64,000 nucleotides of DNA, from NCBI GenBank assembly GCA_964036295.1, contig OZ038462.1:27331759-27395758 (forward strand), in the 5' to 3' direction. This DNA is from Plumapathes pennacea. Taxonomy: Eukaryota; Cnidaria; Anthozoa; Antipatharia; Myriopathidae. Both the position numbers and the translations under genes were made by a program. Shown piece by piece: positions 10,708 to 21,459 of the stretch. Under the pieces are notes generated by a model. That model was not told the origin of the DNA and did not search any database. It saw only the letters and a list, made by a program, of their open reading frames with translations. Each line of letters starts with the position of its first letter. The stretch's first letter is position 1.

Positions 10708-10866
10708 GTTTTCGTGAACGCAGCTACGATATATTGTTGCTTCGTTCAAATCTAAATGCTTCGTTCAAATCTAATTTCTCTATTATTCCGAGTAAAACAA
10801 CAGGGCACACGTGATCGATCCGGCCTTTGTTATTGGTTAGCGGGGTAACCGCGCCTAAAGTCGTAC

Positions 10867-10898
10867 GCCAGACAGACAGACTGACAGACGAACGTTAA
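10867..10898 (+). repeat. GACA-rich microsatellite near the Helitron 5' end
   Basis: Short GACAGACTGACAGACG repeats stand where the related Helitrons have CACAAA repeats (33720-33750) or a long GT run (56297-56349). Confidence 0.5.
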
Positions 10899-10988
10899 AT
10901 TTCGAGATGGCGACAGGCTTGGAGTCCCCAAGTAGGCGGTATATTACTGCATTAGTGTCGTGAGTATTTCCCTCACTTCGTTCGGGGA

Positions 10989-11559
10989 TTATATATCGTT
11001 GTAAAGATCTTGGACGGCAGATTACAGATCTGATGTTATTGTTTTCAGGCATATTGAAGGTGAAGTACGATAGAGGTTAATTTGAAACTTTATTGTTTCG
11101 GAAACGGGAAACAAAACTTCTGTCGGTTTTATTCGAAAATGCTAAAACAACTTTTTTCTGATACTCAATGAAGTTGACTGAAATACCTGTCAGCGACTTT
11201 TGATCCGTTTTGTTTTAAGGGTTTTATTTTCATTTAAAGTGAAGGGAGCGTTTCAGGACCCGTTTTTTATACAAACTATTTAATAAAAAATGAACGAAAC
11301 AAAAAATAAAAAATCTCTGACTTGGTATTGGAGAAGACTGTGTTGTCTACAGCTCACGAAAATTTGACAAAAGCGCTTGAAAGTTTTGTTTTCTGAAAGA
11401 CCTGATTTTTCGCATAAATCTTTCATCGATCTGATCTAGATTGCAATCTACCATTAACGTTTATGAAAAATGTAATACTATGTTAAATCCCCTTACAATT
11501 CCCTAAAATTGTGGAGATTTCGTTCTCGCCATGACATGGGAAATTGATGTGTTTCTGTC
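10989..11559. other. Duplicated non-coding block (unit A)
   Basis: The sequence is shared with 46480-47050, 51940-52510 and 62220-63330. I see no coding potential or structured RNA. Confidence 0.4.
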
Positions 11560-11993
11560 GTCCTCTCAAGCTTTTGTACATTTTGCCAGCTTTTTAAATA
11601 TTTTCCAAACTTAGAAGATTTCCACACAATCATGGAATCGATTCACACTAACCTCGCAACTGATTCCTTCTTGAGGAGAGGACTACGTTGTTGTGACTGA
11701 CTGACTGCCAAGACACTGAGCGAATGATCAGCTTTCCCGTAGCGTTAGGTTTTATTAAGTTATTTTGCCAATCTTTCGTGCCATTGTTACCATGTAATGT
11801 CCTTAAAAATGTATAATGTCTAATGGATTTAAATGAAAAACCCAACGATCCGTAAAGTAAAAGGTAAAAAATCCACTTGAAACGCCTAAAAGCGCTAGAC
11901 GAGTCTTTCATGGCACGTAAAGTGTTATTTTCAGGTGCTGCTGTTTAGCGGATCGAAGAACATGCCTTGCCACTGACGAAATTAATGACATGT

Positions 11994-12780
11994 ATCGCCA
12001 GAAATTCCGGACATTTTGCGTCCACGATTGCTTCCGGTCTTTCCCAGCGGCGTGCGGTATGAGCATGCGCCATTCATATATTCAACATTGTTACGTATTT
12101 TGCCTCAGTGGGGTGGGGGAGGGATGGGTTTCTCCGGTTCAAAAAGAGACTGCTACGTTTAGGAGATGTGCCGCTGACCGACCCAGTTGAAATTAGCTTT
12201 CGTTTGATGCAATTTCCATGCGATTTGGAGCTTCCTAGCCTAAAATATCAACATCCGAAGTCAGCGTATTTCACGGGATGCGCTCCATTGGGGACGAGGC
12301 ATGCGCCACGGCTGGCTGTGAACTGCAAATTCAAACGCAAAAAGTACACATCGAATTTGCTCCAGGGACTGACCGCCGAGGCTTTACAAGAGATGTTCAA
12401 TCCTTCGACAATCAGGTACGGGGTAAACATTTTGCGTTGTACCCAAGGTTCTTGTATTAAATGCAGCTTATAAAGTGATAGTAGCCGGTTTTGAGCGTAT
12501 TCTGCTATCAATCCCTTCTTACGTCGGCCGAAATTTTAAGTTCGAAAAAGTACGCATCGAATTTTACCGGAGATAAATATTGTTTGTACTGTTGTGTTTA
12601 GGAAGCTTTCCTCTTCCGAATGCTGCCCAAACATTTCTACAAACGTGCTTCAGTTAAGCGAAAAGCGCAATTTATTATCAGATCCCATACATTTCTTTGT
12701 TATTTCTTGAGCGGCTCTCAGCGTGAAACCTGATGCCTTTTCCAAGATGGCGCAACCGGATGTCTAAAATTTCCGGCGAT
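11994..12780. mobile_element. ATCGCCAG inverted-repeat element, copy 2 of 3
   Basis: It has the same ends and interior as 3434-4199. The matching place in unit D (near 63776) lacks it. It contains the same short non-conserved frames as the other copies. Confidence 0.65.
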
Positions 12781-12910
12781 GGGATTGCTGAACGTTGCGG
12801 TGCTTCGCAATGTTTTAGTACGAGTTGCTTTAGTACAAGTCCATAGTTCCGGCGTTTCCATGACGTGGAAATTAGTTGGTTTCCGTGGTGTTAGGTTTTG
12901 TTAAGGTATT

Positions 12911-13839
12911 AGGAGACGTTCGTGACATGTTCGCGGTAAAACTGCGATACATGCACGAAGCTAGCGTCTTCTTGTGGCTTAATAAACACAGATTCGGGAA
13001 AATACTTTTGTTTTCCGAAATTTTAAGCGTACGCCGAGTTTTAGGGATTATTATGCAAATTAACATGGCCCCAAATGGCGAGTTCCAAGTCATCACAGAT
13101 TTGTCGGACAACGGAGCCGATAATATTTTTGTACTTTAGATATGTTGATCTGAAAAAGTGTCTCCGATTTTTGATATTTTGTTTGGTTCGGAAAATATTT
13201 ACAGTAAAGTCAAAGTCGGGCGACGTGTTTTTTGGAGAACTTTTTTACGGCAAATGAAATAACTCGGGTTCTAAAGCGAAAACAAAAAATCGGAGGCATC
13301 CTATGTAAGTTAGCATATTGTTCTATACTTGTGCAAAATTTCAACCCAATCCGTTAAAACCCTTTTGAATTGGAACTTCAAGAAAACGCTACAAAATGCG
13401 TTTTCAGATGCAGAGAAAATCGCGCCTGAAGATTTTCGGCGCCCCGACGTTGTTTGTTGACATAAGCAGCTAATCTGTCAGCCAGATGTCACTTTGGTTC
13501 GCTTTGATGTAAAGCAGCGTCGTGTAATCTAGCCCAAGACTTCTTCCTTTGGCGGTTTTTTCGTTCAACAAACAGTGATTTTCTTCGTGGTTTCGCTGTG
13601 CCGAATCACACACGCAATACTTGTGTTTTGCTAGATTTCAAATGGTTTGTCGGTGTTCCATGAGACGCATGAGTTGACGAGTGATGACAGGTCGCGACAG
13701 GGGTTATTTTGTTCAAAATTTTCATTCGAGCCAATTTCTCGCGGAATAAAACGGAAAAATCGAAAAAGGACAACGAATTCGGGCAGATATATTGAAAATA
13801 TAAAAATATTTTGGAAAAATTTTCACCGGAACGTCTCCT
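12911..13839. mobile_element. 929-bp element with AGGAGACGTTC termini
   Basis: AGGAGACGTTC opens it and GGAACGTCTCCT closes it. The paralogous sequence at 15280-15300 and in unit D near 63900 runs on without it. The interior holds no recognisable protein. The target duplication is not clear. Confidence 0.55.
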
Positions 13840-14395
13840 GATATCTTACCAATCTTTTAAGCCATCGTAATCAATACAGTGTAATGCCCTTAAATTAAAA
13901 ATGTATGTTTTCTTGATTCTAATGGGTTAAATTGTGCTTTTAAACGTCCTCTTTAATTTTTTATACATTTTGCCAGCTTTTTTAGTATTTTCCAAACTTA
14001 GAAGATTTCCACACAGTCATGCAATCGATTCACACTAAACCTCGCAACTGATTCCTTCTTGAGGAGAGGACTTCGTTGTTGTGACTGACTGACTGCCAAG
14101 ACACTGTGAGCGAATGATCAGCTTTCCCGTATCGTTAGGTTTCATTAAGTTATTTTGCCAATCTGTCGGGTCATTGTTATCATGTAATGTCCTTAAAAAT
14201 GTATAATGTCTAATGGATTAACTTGTGTTTTTAAATGAAAAACCCAACGATCCGTAAAGTAAAAGGTAAAAATCCACTTGAAACGCCTAAAAGCGCTGGA
14301 CGAGTCTTTTGTGGCACGTAAAGTGTTATTTTCAGGTGCTGCTGTTTAGTGGATCGAAGAACATGCCTTGCCCGCTGACGAAATTAATGACATGT

Positions 14396-15168
14396 ATCGT
14401 CAGAAATTCCGGACATTTTGCGTCCACGATTGCTTCCGGTCTTTCCCAGCGGCGTGCGGTTTGAGCATGCGCCATTCATATATTCAACATTGTTACGTAT
14501 TTTGCCTCAGTGGGGTGGGGGAGGGATGGGTTTCTTCGGTCAAAAAGAGACTGCTACGTTTAGGAGATGTGCCGCTGACCGACCCAGTTGAAAATGCATT
14601 TTTCATGCGATTTGGAGCTTTCTAGCCTAAAATATCAACATCCGAAGTCAGCGTATTTCACGGGATGCACTACATTGGGGACGAGGCATGCGCCACGGCT
14701 GGCTGTGAACTGCAAATTCAAACGCAAAAAGTACACATCGAATTTGCTCCAAGGGACTGACCGCAGAGGCTTCACAGGAGATGTTCAATCCTTCGACAAT
14801 CAGGTACGGGGTAAACATTTTGCGTTGTACCCAAGGTTCTTGTATTAAATGCAGCTTATAAAGTGACAGTAGCCGGTTTTGAGCGTATTCTGCTATCAAT
14901 CCCTTCTTACGTCGGCCGAAATTTTAATTTCAAAAAAGTACGCATCGAATTTTACCGGAGATAAATATTGTTTGTACTGTTGTGTTTAGGAAGCTTTCCT
15001 CTTCCGAATGCTGCCCAAACATTTCTACGAACGTGCTTCAGTTAAGCGAAAAGCGCAATTTATTGTTAGATCCCATACATTTCTTTGTTATTTCTTGAGC
15101 GGCTCTCAGCGAGAAACCTGATGCCTTTTCCAAGATGGCGCAACCGGATGTCTAAAATTTCTGGCGAT
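14396..15168. mobile_element. ATCGCCAG inverted-repeat element, copy 3 of 3
   Basis: It was carried along by the tandem duplication with copy 2, which it matches closely. It lost a few bases at the right flank. Confidence 0.65.
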
Positions 15169-15419
15169 GCTGAACGTTGCGGCGCTTCGCAGTGTTTTAG
15201 TACGAGTTGCTTTAGTACAAGTCCATAGTTCCGGCGTTTCCATGACGTGGAAATTAGTCGGTTTCCCGTAGCGTTAGGTTTTGTTAATTTATCTAACTAA
15301 TCAGTCTTTTAGGCCATCGTAATCAATACAGTGTAATGTCCTTAAATTAAAAAATGTATGTTTTCTTGATTCTAATAGGTTAAATTGTGCTTTTAAACGA
15401 AAAGCCCAACGGTTCGCAA

Positions 15420-15650
15420 AGCCTGGTTTCCATATAATCGTCTCTGACGTAAGGATCGTCTCTGCCGCAGAATTTTTTGTCAAGCGATCGGGACGATTAT
15501 ATGGAAACACTCTTGCGATTGTTTCAAACGATCCTTATGTCAGAAGCGACTCGATTGTCCCGATAGAACCATGTTCTATCCTTGCGTCGGAGACGACAGG
15601 AAATGCAGAGACGATCCTTACGTCAAAGACGATTATATGGAAACCAGGCT
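15420..15650. mobile_element. Foldback MITE, 231 bp
   Basis: Arms beginning AGCCTGGTTTCCATATAATC pair with their complement at the right end, and internal arms (GACGTAAGGATCGTCTC) also pair. There is no coding capacity. Confidence 0.6.
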
Positions 15651-16801
15651 TAAAGGAAAAGGTAGTTTTAAAGCGCGGCTAAAAGCATTAGACGAGTCTT
15701 TCGCCAGTACGCAAAGTGAAGGTTATCAGGTGCTGTTTAGTGGATGCCAAAAATGTTGTGTGAAGTCTGATCTATAAACATAGCAATCGCAAAGGCACAC
15801 CATGCAATGGAAAAGTACTGTAGCGGCCAATGCGCTGTGTGCCGATAAAAGACTGATTTAGCCTTTGCGGATTTACTTTATTTACTAGAAATACGATAAT
15901 CGCAGATACACCCTCACTCTGCTATCGATGGGACTTTTACTTTGGTAACTCCCAGTAAGGGTAGCCTTTGTTTTATCGAAATGTCGACTCAATCTTTTCT
16001 TCGAACTCAAGTGCTACACGGAAAGGAAGGAGAAAAAGAATGGTGTGTGTTATACTTTTGCGTGGAAAAAAAAAAAAAAAAAAATCGATTGCGTGACGAA
16101 GTACGTATTTCCCACGGTCGGCACGTCAAATTAATTCATACAGTCTGCCAAGCACGTTCTCAAAATTTAATACTCAAAGTTTGAAGTTGGTCGGCCGTCG
16201 TAGTATGGGAAAAAAGGAACACTGATTTTCCAATTTTGAATTCATAGGCAGTACAATTAAATAGGCTTCCTTTGCGATTTGTTTTTACTCTGGACTGCAT
16301 GCACCAGACTCAGACATGCATATTAATAGGCTCGAATTGTTTTGTATGTGAACCCACTCAAAACAGCAAGATTTCTCCCAGAATCAAAGCAAAACTTGAA
16401 CAGTTTACTTCAAATTATACACGGGCTTCAGACCCAGTAATACTTCTAAGGGCTTGTGAACGATTCTCGCTGCAATCACCGCGTGTCAGATTACAGAAAA
16501 ATAAGACATCTGACTAAATCTTTCAAGACTCCAAGTTCCGATTGCTCTGAGCGAATACGGTAGCCGAAACTGGCGACAGAAGCGTAGTAAAACAATAGCT
16601 GTGGTTACACTAAGCTGTTTTCCCACGTTAAAAGGCCGTTTTCACGCGTTGAAATGGTCGCGACGGTGTAACCGCATTTTCCCGAGCAAAATTTCACGCC
16701 TTGAATATCCATGGATACATCAAAAAGAACAAAAGAAAAGCCCATGACATGTACCGAGATGAAAAGCAAGGTTTTTCAGAGCCCCAAGATGACTAGACCA
16801 A

Positions 16802-17119
16802 TCAGAGAGTTGCGGTTTTATCGGATGATCTCAAACATGTCAAAATTAGCATTTTTAACAACTGCTGGAACCAATTCTGTGGCCTTGGAAGCATCCAAAC
16901 AGTTCTTGGAGCTCGAGCTGCAACACGCCCGGTGACTTCGCGAAAGTAGCGAATAATAATTTCAGACAATCGGATAAACTGGCGGCGTCTCATTCTTATT
17001 CTCCTCCTCCTCAGTAAAAGTACTTGGCTAATCAACACATTGAACTTATTTCGGTGACAGAGAAGGACAAACAAAATCGACAGCAGACCACCTATGGCTC
17101 TCAAATCCTCCGGCTCCAT
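16802..17119 (-). pseudogene. Possible N-terminal remnant of a Harbinger-type transposase
   Basis: The 105-codon frame has an Arg-rich run (LLRRRRIRMRRR) and RTVWMLPRPQNWFQQLL, reminiscent of the Arg-rich and R-x-W-x-x-P-R segments that precede the nuclease domain in Harbinger transposases. The frame then shifts and stops, and no DDE domain is present. The assignment is from memory of the family and tentative. Confidence 0.35.
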
Positions 17120-17518
17120 CCGGACCCTGACTATAAAAGGACCGTTGGACAGGCCAAGCTGTCACTCATTTCGCTCCAGACCTCGAGCCGTGAACATCAC
17201 CACCAATGCGCTCTTACATTTCAGTAATAACAGCCGAAGAAAGAGAGAGAGAGATAACTAAAGCGTATAACTAAACACATTATACACAATACTTTCTGAA
17301 ATTTTATTTTATTACTTTGAGCTCGAGAGTATTTATTAGGAATGTCAATTGTGCTACTATTTTAATTTAGGTTTAGGATAACACGTAAAGAAATGAAATC
17401 GACAATATGAGTACGTATGGCGCTTGATTGAGGTCAAAATTAGAATCAATAAATTCATCTACTTTTAAATTCGTCTCATCTCAAATTCATTGAACATCCC
17501 AAATTCATGAACTCTCAC

Positions 17519-17792
17519 ATTCATCGAACAGTCAAATTCACCAAACAGTCAAATTCATCGAACAGTCAAATTCACCAGTCAAATTCATCGAACAGTCAAA
17601 TTCATCGAACAGTCAAATTCATCGAACAGTCAAATTTATCGAACAGTCAAATTCATCAAACAGTCAAATTCATCAAACAGCCAAATTCATCGAACAGTCA
17701 AATTCATCGAACAGCCAAATTCATCAAACAGTCAAATTCATCATACAGTCAAATTCATCTAACAGCCAAATTCATCTAACAGCCAAATTCAT
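17519..17792 (+). repeat. 17-bp tandem array in the left inverted repeat
   Basis: About 15 units resemble CATCGAACAGTCAAATT, some with C-to-A or G-to-A variants. A long apparent open frame across it is an artefact of the repeat. Confidence 0.85.
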
Positions 17793-17844
17793 CAAAAAAA
17801 CCGTCCCAGAGTTCCCCGCGGTCAAACATCAATGGCGGTTCTCA

Positions 17845-18536
17845 ATGGCAGACGAGGCAGAAAGGCGTTGTTTTCTTCGCAGTCTGAGACAATCGTTGCT
17901 TGACTTGTCGAGGAGAATAGAACATGATGCTAGCGCTGAAGCAATAGACTATGTGATTTTCAGGCTACGGCAGATATCCAGGCATTTGCTGCGTCTTGGA
18001 GGAGTAGACAACATAACGGAAGAATTGCATCAATCTCTCGTAATCGTAACGTCATTGTTGAGTCAAGTCGAGCAACAGAGCCTTCCAAATTTGCTTACAG
18101 CAGAAGGAAGCAATGGTTGCGTTGGACGGCCACGCTTTGAAATACCCAGAGAGCAGCTGGAATATTTTTTTGACTATGACTTCAGCCTACGAGATATTGC
18201 TGAAGCACTGGGAGTATCTCAAAGCACGGTAAAGAGGCGTGCTCGGGAATACGGTATTTCATCTAGCGACCGGAAAACTGTCATGACAGATGACGAGCTG
18301 GATGACGCGGTAAGGCAGGTAAAGATTGAATTCCCAAATGGTGGTTATCGAAGAGTGCACTCCCAGCTTCTCACAAGAGGCATAAAAGTTTCTCAGTTGA
18401 GAGTCCAGGAAGCAATGCATCGAACTGATCCCGAAGGAGTCGCCATGCGGTGGTTGTCCATTACTCCCAGAGCAGTGTATCATGTAAGCGGTCCTTTGGC
18501 ACTATGGCACATAGATGGCAACCACAAGTTGATAAG
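17845..18536 (+). CDS. Integrase-type transposase, exon 1
   Basis: Exon 1 starts at ATGGCAGACGAGG, directly after the inverted repeat, and ends at AAG|GTATCT. The full protein (with 18787-19342 and 19479-19718) has 495 residues and no lesion. The N-terminal 80 residues are helical and leucine-rich. A GRPR motif and a helix-turn-helix (SLRDIAEALGVSQSTVKRR) follow near residues 92-135 and probably bind the transposon ends. The exon ends with LWHIDGNHKL, whose Asp is the likely first catalytic acid of the RNase-H-like DDE core. It would cut and join the transposon ends in the nucleus. Confidence 0.85.
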
Positions 18537-18786
18537 GTATCTTTCGATATTTCTTATACAAATCCACAGTATGGGTTAGTGTGTTGAGACTCAAGTCATG
18601 ATTCAATTTGGCCATTATAATTGTCAAGAATCGTGGCGGTTTAGAGCGCCTTTTTTATTGCACCATCACACATGCTAAGTCACAACACAACTGAGGAGAT
18701 ATTGTGCCCATATATAGAAGCGTTCAGTCACGTGGGCTAGTATGGTGTGACAATAATAATACAGAATTATTGTTTTTGTCTTTCAG

Positions 18787-19342
18787 ATGGAGAATGGTTG
18801 TGCATGGTGGGGTTGATGGTTACACACGAATACCAGTTTATCTGAAATGCAGTAACAACAACTGTGCTGAAACGGTCCTGAACCTATTTGTGAATGCTGT
18901 ATCTGAGTATGGCCTACCATCGAGAGTCCGCTCTGATAAAGGAGGAGAGAATGTGAAAGTATCTCTCTACATGTTGCAGCATCCAGACAGAGGGCCAGGC
19001 AGGGGTAGCATGATAGCAGGACGCAGTGTACACAATCAGCGCATTGAGAGATTGTGGCGTGATGTCTTTGAGGGTGTTCTCTACATCTACTACAACCTGT
19101 TCTATCACCTGGAAGAGTGTCATATGCTGGACCCAGCAAATCCATTAAACCTCTTTGCCCTCCAGTACGTCTTCATTCCACGCATAAACAGGCACTTGGA
19201 CATTTGGAAGGCTGGCTTCCTTCGCCATCAAATCAGAACTGCAGGAAGCAGATCACCCATGCAGCTTTACATCCTTGGCCTTCTTGGAATGAGAGATTCA
19301 CAAAGGATGATAGCGAGGGAAGTCTATGAGCCAAGGGATGAG
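18787..19342 (+). CDS. Integrase-type transposase, exon 2 (catalytic core)
   Basis: The acceptor is TGTCTTTCAG and the donor GATGAG|GTATTC. The codon split with exon 1 restores KLIRWRM. The exon carries the rest of the catalytic core: [11 protein letters not shown] strand, [10 protein letters not shown] (second Asp) and [11 protein letters not shown] (Glu), with 36 residues between the second Asp and the Glu. The DDE triad is therefore complete. The family is the eukaryotic integrase-core-domain type found widely in cnidarian and fish genomes. Confidence 0.85.
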
Positions 19343-19478
19343 GTATTCAAACTTATAATAATAACCAATATTATTGATTGATGTTGTATGCCCCATAGCC
19401 CATTTATACTTGAGCTCAACAACAGCCGCTGCATCATATTGAATGAAATAGTTGAGTCACATCTGAAACCTATTGCAG

Positions 19479-19718
19479 AATGAATGGCATGACTATGGAA
19501 TTGACTGGGATGGACCCCTGCCAGGACTAGACGAAGAGAACTGCAATCAGGTTGAGGTTCCACAAACCAGGAATCCCCTACCAGATGACAAGTTCCTTGA
19601 ACTTTCACATACTATAGATCCACTCCAAGCAAGTGATTGCCATGGGATTGATATTTACTTGGATGTTGTTTTATTTATTTCCTCATCCTTGTCCAATGAA
19701 GAAGACCATGCAGATTGA
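19479..19718 (+). CDS. Integrase-type transposase, exon 3
   Basis: The acceptor TATTGCAG keeps the frame from exon 2 (PRDE|NEWHDYGIDWDGP). It encodes 79 acidic residues and a TGA. No known domain is recognised; such tails follow the integrase core in related proteins. Confidence 0.75.
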   Translation, partial: NEWHDYGIDWDGPLPGLDEENCNQVEVPQTRNPLPDDKFLELSHTIDPLQASDCHGIDIYLDVVLFISSSLSNEEDHAD

Positions 19719-19739
19719 ATAATATAATAATATTGCTGC

Positions 19740-20251
19740 AAACTGTAACATGAACATAATATTTTGTGTGAATGATAATTAAGGCCCCATTCTGAACACC
19801 AAACAGTACACAAGCCAAACTATGTGCATTGGCAGTGGATTAAATCATTTTGCCTTAACTTTGACTCATGTAAATTTCAGCACAATCTTATTTGACCTTG
19901 GCTGAATTTAATATCTGCATAGTTTTATATTGGACCTTTTAGTCACCTTTTCAATGTTGAAACCAAAACAACCAATAACCAGGAAACTTAATCACAAACA
20001 GTGGATTCAATTGTATCTGGTAGTCTATAACCATCATTCATGAACTGTAACAACAACCTAACAACTTACTGAAACTTGGCTGACTACATGAAAACTTGTG
20101 TCCAATTCAGTCTGTGTCCAAGGCAAACTAAGAACTAATCAAACATATTTCTTTATGGAAAGTATGTGTCAAAAACTTGCAAAATGATCAGTCGATAATG
20201 ATCATCAAGTTATCACATTTTGTTGACAGTTTCTCTGTACCATCATACACA
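19740..20251. other. Space between the converging transposase and HECT gene ends
   Basis: It is AT-rich with no open frame of note. It probably holds both 3' ends and the scar of the deletion that removed the middle of the HECT gene. Confidence 0.4.
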
Positions 20252-20478
20252 TCATAATACATTGAATGATGGTCCCGAGCAATCAATTGCAGCATGCAAA
20301 GAAATTGAAAAAAGCTCATATGAGCCAACTATTGATGGCAGCTGCAAATTCAGCATACAAGTTGATGCAAATATGCAGTCTTCAACAGCATCAAAGGTAA
20401 TCTTGATCTTGGAAACATAGCTCCCTGACAGTGGCAATGTGCTTGCTCCCGTTGTGAAGCGAAGGAATTCCTGGAGTC
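20252..20478 (-). pseudogene. HECT E3 ubiquitin-ligase C-lobe, last exon
   Basis: After the acceptor TTTAAACAG the frame reads LQEFLRFTTGASTLP, then CIFASTCMLNLQLPS, then SYELFSISLHAAI and a TGA. This is the HECT C-lobe order: the F-x-TG strand, the STC loop with the catalytic Cys that accepts ubiquitin from an E2, and the final helix. It is about 75 residues, the size of the last part of a C-lobe. The exon phase (needs one carried base) does not fit the donor of the first exon at 20589, which carries two. Internal exons are therefore missing and the gene is a deleted remnant. Confidence 0.75.
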
Positions 20479-20588
20479 CTGTTTAAATATTCAAGAAGAA
20501 AAAGCTTTAACTTCCATTTCGTCCGGCCATGCAGTATCAGCCTGAATCATATTTACTCTATTTTTATAGCCATGAATTATACACATAC

Positions 20589-20875
20589 CTCGGATTAAAG
20601 AATTGCTGAGCTCCACCTCGTCTTCTAGAAGTAATAGAGGCACTTGTCCTTCGTACTGGACCAACTGGTGGGCGGAAACCAAATATTCGTCTGTGCTCTT
20701 CGAGAGGTGACGACCTCGACAATGCGGACCTCGATGGATTGTTTCCAGCTGGAGTTGGGGTTAACGTGGACGTAGAAGCAGGAGATGCGCTAGTATTGGG
20801 GCTTTCCACAAGGCGATCTGCTGTCGATATTAATCTTTCTGCACATTGTCTCAAAATTTCAGGATAATCCGCCAT
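20589..20875 (-). CDS. First exon of the transposon's second (HECT-type) gene
   Basis: The frame begins ATGGCGGATTATCC just inside the right inverted repeat, mirroring the transposase start on the left, and runs 95 codons to a donor CCGAG|GTATGT. The product starts MADYPEILRQCAERLIS, then a Ser/Thr/Pro-rich linker, then RRIFGFRPP and a basic GGAQQFFNPR. I do not recognise a fold. By position it is the N terminus of the same gene whose HECT end is at 20252-20478. Confidence 0.55.
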
Positions 20876-20940
20876 TGCTGTTGCCTCGCACACGTGCGAA
20901 GGATTGAACCGCGGGGAACTGGGACGGGCTGTTTTCGGCT

Positions 20941-21171
20941 GTTTGATGAATTTGACTGTATGAATTTGACTGTATGGATTTGACTGTTTGGTGAATTTGA
21001 CTGTTCGATAAATTTGACTGTTCGATGAATTTGACTGTTCGATGAATTTGACTGTTCGATGAATTTGACTGTTTGGTGAATTTGACTGTTCGATGAATTT
21101 GACTGTTCGATGAATTTGACTGTTCGATGAATTTGACTGTTTGGTGAATTTGACTGTTCGATGAATGTGAG
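20941..21171 (-). repeat. 17-bp tandem array in the right inverted repeat
   Basis: About 13 units are the complement of the left array, with similar variants. The outer 90 bases beyond it match the left terminus almost perfectly. Confidence 0.85.
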
Positions 21172-21459
21172 TGTTCATGAATTTGGGATGTTCAATGAAT
21201 TTGAGATGAGACGAATTTAAAAGTAGATGAATTTATTGATTCTAATTTTGACCTCAATCAAGCGCCATAAGTACGAGCGCAATGCGAATTTCCCGCCTAG
21301 ACCAACGGGTCTTTGGCTCAACCAGATATCCGCAGGATCAAAGGTCCTTGCTTGCACGGTTTTTGATTACAGCGATAGACACAACATTTACACAGAATAA
21401 AGAAAGTGTTTCTCGTTACCTGCCGCTAAGGAGGGCAAATCTCGGTTAGTGTGAACGCA

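Larger units (their letters stand above)
7594..10988 (-). mobile_element. Helitron 1, 3.4 kb, partly decayed
   Basis: On the minus strand it begins TCCCCGAACGAAGTGAGGGA and ends GCGATTATCGTATTTCTAG: 5' TC and 3' CTAG, preceded by a small palindrome. Host A (10989 complement) and T (7593 complement) flank it. Paralogous sequence in unit D near 62217 reads straight through the AT with no target duplication, which is the Helitron signature. It carries a broken N-terminal Rep/helicase reading (9693-10707). The body from 7600 to 9690 is largely non-coding with splice-like sites, so most of the helicase is missing. Same-ended elements are at 15885, 32525 and 56201. Confidence 0.85.
11560..15397. 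repeat. Two-copy tandem duplication inside unit A
   Basis: Bases 11560-13944 and 13945-15397 are two copies of one about 1.45-kb segment. The first is longer because it holds the 929-bp element at 12911-13839. Each copy includes one copy of the ATCGCCAG element. Units B, C and D show this segment only once, so the tandem step is private to A. Confidence 0.7.
17416..21269. mobile_element. 3,854-bp DNA transposon: integrase-type transposase plus HECT gene
   Basis: The ends are TATGGCGCTTGATTGAGGTC and its exact complement, flanked by a perfect 6-bp duplication AGTACG (17410-17415, 21270-21275). Terminal inverted repeats exceed 350 bp. Each has an outer unique part, a tandem array of 17-bp units, and a short shared inner part (near GTTCCCCGCGGT) that runs into the start codon of the gene on that side. 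The left gene is an intact three-exon transposase on the plus strand. The right gene, on the minus strand, keeps only the first and last exons of a HECT-type protein. The 6-bp duplication and TAY-type ends recall what I remember of the IS3EU group; that name needs a database check. Confidence 0.85.

Noticed and set aside
10018..10717. Two long plus-strand frames
   Set aside because: They are the reverse of the Arg-rich Helitron Rep region, whose minus-strand reading has clear family similarity.
17507..17779. Long open frame repeating NSQIHRTVKFIEQ
   Set aside because: It is the 17-bp tandem array read in one frame; three units make 51 bases, which stay open by chance.
17519..17792. CRISPR-like array
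   Set aside because: Units are directly adjacent without unique spacers and mirror the right inverted repeat, so it is a transposon terminus.
19473..19478. ATG just before transposase exon 3 as an independent gene start
   Set aside because: The splice acceptor TATTGCAG and phase from exon 2 explain the frame better.
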